This document shows, in pieces, positions 4,983 to 6,616 of a stretch of DNA of 6,616 nt; positions within the stretch are counted from its first letter, which is position 1; every line of letters starts with the position of its first letter. A model generated the notes under the pieces. That model made no database searches. It worked only from the letters and a program-made list of their open reading frames with translations, and was not told where the DNA came from. The DNA is from Methanomassiliicoccaceae archaeon UBA537 (GTDB lineage Archaea > Thermoplasmatota > Thermoplasmata > Methanomassiliicoccales > Methanomethylophilaceae). The stretch covers positions 1 through 6,616 of the forward strand of contig DATC01000056.1 in the NCBI GenBank assembly GCA_002504495.1, read 5' to 3'. Both the position numbers and the translations under genes were made by a program.

Positions 4983-5762
4983 ATGCTTAGTTGCGAAGGT
5001 GCTGATTTCAGCAAGGTGCTCAAGCGCTACGACGTCGACCTTCAGGTCGAGATGACGCCCGAGCAGATGGCTGAGAAGCTTCTGCCGACCGACCCCGTCT
5101 TCCACGCGGTCGCCGAGGAAGTCATGTACATGAGGTTCAAGACTGTCGGACCGACCGTCATGAAAGCCCTCAAAGAGAGGGACCCCCTCAAGATCATCAA
5201 CGACGGACTCGTCGCCGGAATGGATGTCGTCGCGAAGCTGTACGCAGAGCACGTCTACTACCTGCCCGAGATCATGATGGCCGCCAAGACCATGGAGATC
5301 GGTATCGCCATCGCCGAGAAGCAGGTCCCCGGAGGACTCAAGCCCAAGGCCACTGTCATCATGCACGCTGCCGAGGGAGACCCCCACGACATCGGTAAGA
5401 ACATCGCTGCCGTCATGATGAGGGCTTCCGGATACAACGTCATCGACATGGGCCGTGACGTCCCCATCGTGGACGCCGTCGCCAAGGTCGAGGAGGTCAA
5501 CCCCCTGTTCATCTCCGGTACCGCCCTGATGACCACCACTATGACCGCCTTCCCCGCTGAGGCCAAGATCCTCAAGGAGAAGGGCTACACCACCCCTGTC
5601 ATGGGATGCGGAGGAGCTGTCAACCGTGAGTTCGCCAACTCCTACGACCTCGGTATCTACTCCGAGAAGGCCCCCCAGACCCCTCTCATCGCGCAGAAGC
5701 TGCTCGATGGATACGACTGGAAGAAGATCAGGGACGAGTGGGACAACATCGTCAATCAGTGA
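4983..5762 (+). CDS. mtaC: Methanol corrinoid protein MtaC
   Basis: Corrinoid protein of 259 aa (Methanosarcina barkeri MtaC is about the same size). Its cobalt accepts the methyl group of methanol from MtaB and passes it to the MtaA-type methyltransferase for coenzyme M. Residues from about 25 to 115 form the helical-bundle cap domain (LKERDPLKIINDGLVAGM, 63-80). From about 120 follows the Rossmann-like B12 domain with the motif DPHDIG (133-138), in which H135 is the expected lower axial cobalt ligand. GTALMTTTM (179-187) and GCGGA (208-212) match the loops that hold the nucleotide tail. The start is set by GGAGG at 4972. It forms an operon with mtaB 12 bp downstream. Codons are strongly C-ending (ATC, GTC, CTC), unlike the neighbouring operon, as expected of a highly expressed gene. 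The divergent ramA product is the likely reactivator. Confidence 0.97.
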   Translation: MLSCEGADFSKVLKRYDVDLQVEMTPEQMAEKLLPTDPVFHAVAEEVMYMRFKTVGPTVMKALKERDPLKIINDGLVAGMDVVAKLYAEHVYYLPEIMMAAKTMEIGIAIAEKQVPGGLKPKATVIMHAAEGDPHDIGKNIAAVMMRASGYNVIDMGRDVPIVDAVAKVEEVNPLFISGTALMTTTMTAFPAEAKILKEKGYTTPVMGCGGAVNREFANSYDLGIYSEKAPQTPLIAQKLLDGYDWKKIRDEWDNIVNQ

Positions 5763-5767
5763 GGAGG
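5763..5767 (+). promoter_or_regulatory. Ribosome-binding site of mtaB
   Basis: GGAGG directly after the mtaC stop codon, 7 nt before the mtaB ATG at 5775. This supports translation from a shared mtaCB message. Confidence 0.85.
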
Positions 5768-5774
5768 AATCAAG

Positions 5775-6616
5775 ATGTCTGTTACTAGATGCACCAAAAT
5801 GGCATACGACTGCGCCGACGACATGATCTTCGGTACCTCCAAGTACCCCCTGTCCTACGGCCGCGGAATCAAGGTCGGAGCGGGATACGTCATCCCCGAG
5901 ATCAACTACGCCCCCAGGCCCGGAACCGAGAAGGACGTCGAGAAGCTCAGGAAGGAGTACGTCGACTACATCTCCAAGGACGTCCTCAACAGGGCCGTCA
6001 CCGCCGGATTCCCCAACGTTCAGCTCGAGACCGAGTGGGTCTCTCAGATGAACCAGGAGAAGCTCGCCGCTCCCGTCGTCTCCGGACAGAGGGAGATCTC
6101 CGAGAAGTTCTACGAGGAGTACGGTCTCAACAGCGCCGTCAGGCAGACCATCCCCGACCAGAGGGAGGCCGACGAGGGACTCAGGCCCGAGCTCGACAAG
6201 TCCGAGCACCAGTACGCCCCCAAGTTCTTCGAGTGCTGCGAGTTCGCCTGCGAGAACGGTGCGGATGTCTTCTCCGTCGAGTCCGTCGGTGGAAAAGAGT
6301 TCGCCGACTACGCTGTCACCAACGGAGACATCATCGCCTTCCTTTACGGAGTCGGTTACCTCGGCGCAATCGACATGACCTACATCTGGGAAGAGTGCAC
6401 CAACATCTGCAAGAAGTACAAGACCATCCCCGGAGGAGACACCGACTGCTCTGGAGCCAACGTCGCCATGTTCATGGCCGGTGGCTACCTCGACAACGAT
6501 GTCCAGAGGACCTTCTCCGCCATCACCCGTGCCATCTCCGCGGCCAGGACCCTCGCCGGATGCGAGGCCGGAGCCGTCGGACCCGACAAGGACTGCGGAT
6601 ACGAGGGACCCATCGT
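5775..6616 (+). CDS. mtaB: Methanol:corrinoid methyltransferase MtaB (3' end outside the window)
   Basis: Zinc enzyme that activates methanol and moves its methyl group to Co(I) of MtaC. The first 280 residues are present; the family is about 460 aa, so about 180 lie beyond the window. The start has GGAGG 7 nt upstream. The expected TIM-barrel zinc ligands are visible: E169 (in VESVGG), C225 (in DTDCSGAN) and C274 (in PDKDCGYEG). They match E164, C220 and C269 of M. barkeri MtaB with a constant offset of five, so the active site looks intact as far as it can be read. No in-frame stop or frameshift is seen. Codon use is strongly C-ending as in mtaC. It forms a 1:1 functional complex with MtaC in the family. 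The zinc requirement is relevant to the metal-carrier candidates in the divergent operon. Confidence 0.96.
   Translation, partial: MSVTRCTKMAYDCADDMIFGTSKYPLSYGRGIKVGAGYVIPEINYAPRPGTEKDVEKLRKEYVDYISKDVLNRAVTAGFPNVQLETEWVSQMNQEKLAAPVVSGQREISEKFYEEYGLNSAVRQTIPDQREADEGLRPELDKSEHQYAPKFFECCEFACENGADVFSVESVGGKEFADYAVTNGDIIAFLYGVGYLGAIDMTYIWEECTNICKKYKTIPGGDTDCSGANVAMFMAGGYLDNDVQRTFSAITRAISAARTLAGCEAGAVGPDKDCGYEGPI

Noticed and set aside
4968..6209. Long open frame on the minus strand opposite mtaC and mtaB
   Set aside because: Its product is a low-complexity run of Val, Leu, Gly and Asp, and it lies antisense to two clearly recognised genes. The strong C-ending codon bias of mtaCB keeps this frame free of stops.

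Overview
This window looks like chromosomal DNA of a methylotrophic methanogenic archaeon, most likely of the order Methanomassiliicoccales (Methanomethylophilus-like). The main reason is a complete mtaC gene and a 5'-partial mtaB gene, encoding the corrinoid protein and zinc methyltransferase of methanol-dependent methanogenesis, next to a RamA-type corrinoid-protein activase. Archaeal TATA-like boxes, strong GGAGG ribosome-binding sites and a fairly GC-rich coding style agree. The order is assigned from memory of gene style, not from a database search.

Layout. Bases 32-1162 (minus strand) hold a DUF4143-type AAA ATPase that appears truncated at its C-terminus. Its promoter region (1183-1281) carries a 32-bp tandem repeat built around the palindrome ATCCAGCTGGAT. 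Next on the minus strand is an apparent operon transcribed from about 4487 down to a hairpin/T-tract terminator at 1304-1333. In transcription order it holds a G-domain-only CobW/COG0523 GTPase (3900-4487), a His/Cys-rich protein made of two copies of one domain (2989-3903, overlapping the GTPase gene by ATGA), and a RamA-like activase with a C-terminal two-cluster ferredoxin domain (1343-2959). A divergent intergenic region of about 495 bp (4488-4982) contains a good TATA box for mtaCB and many copies of TGGAT/ATCCA, including three TATTGGAT octamers. The plus-strand mtaC (4983-5762) and mtaB (5775 to the window end) follow.

How the genes may work together. MtaB (zinc enzyme) transfers the methyl group of methanol to the Co(I) corrinoid on MtaC. 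When the cobalt is accidentally oxidised to Co(II), an ATP-dependent iron-sulfur activase of the RamA type reduces it again. The divergent operon supplies that activase together with a GTPase of a metallochaperone superfamily and a protein rich in likely metal ligands. My main hypothesis is that the two small genes form a split CobW-type metal-delivery pair serving the methanol methyltransferase, either zinc for MtaB or cobalt/corrinoid for MtaC. The sequence shows the gene arrangement and motifs; the metal and the target are inference.
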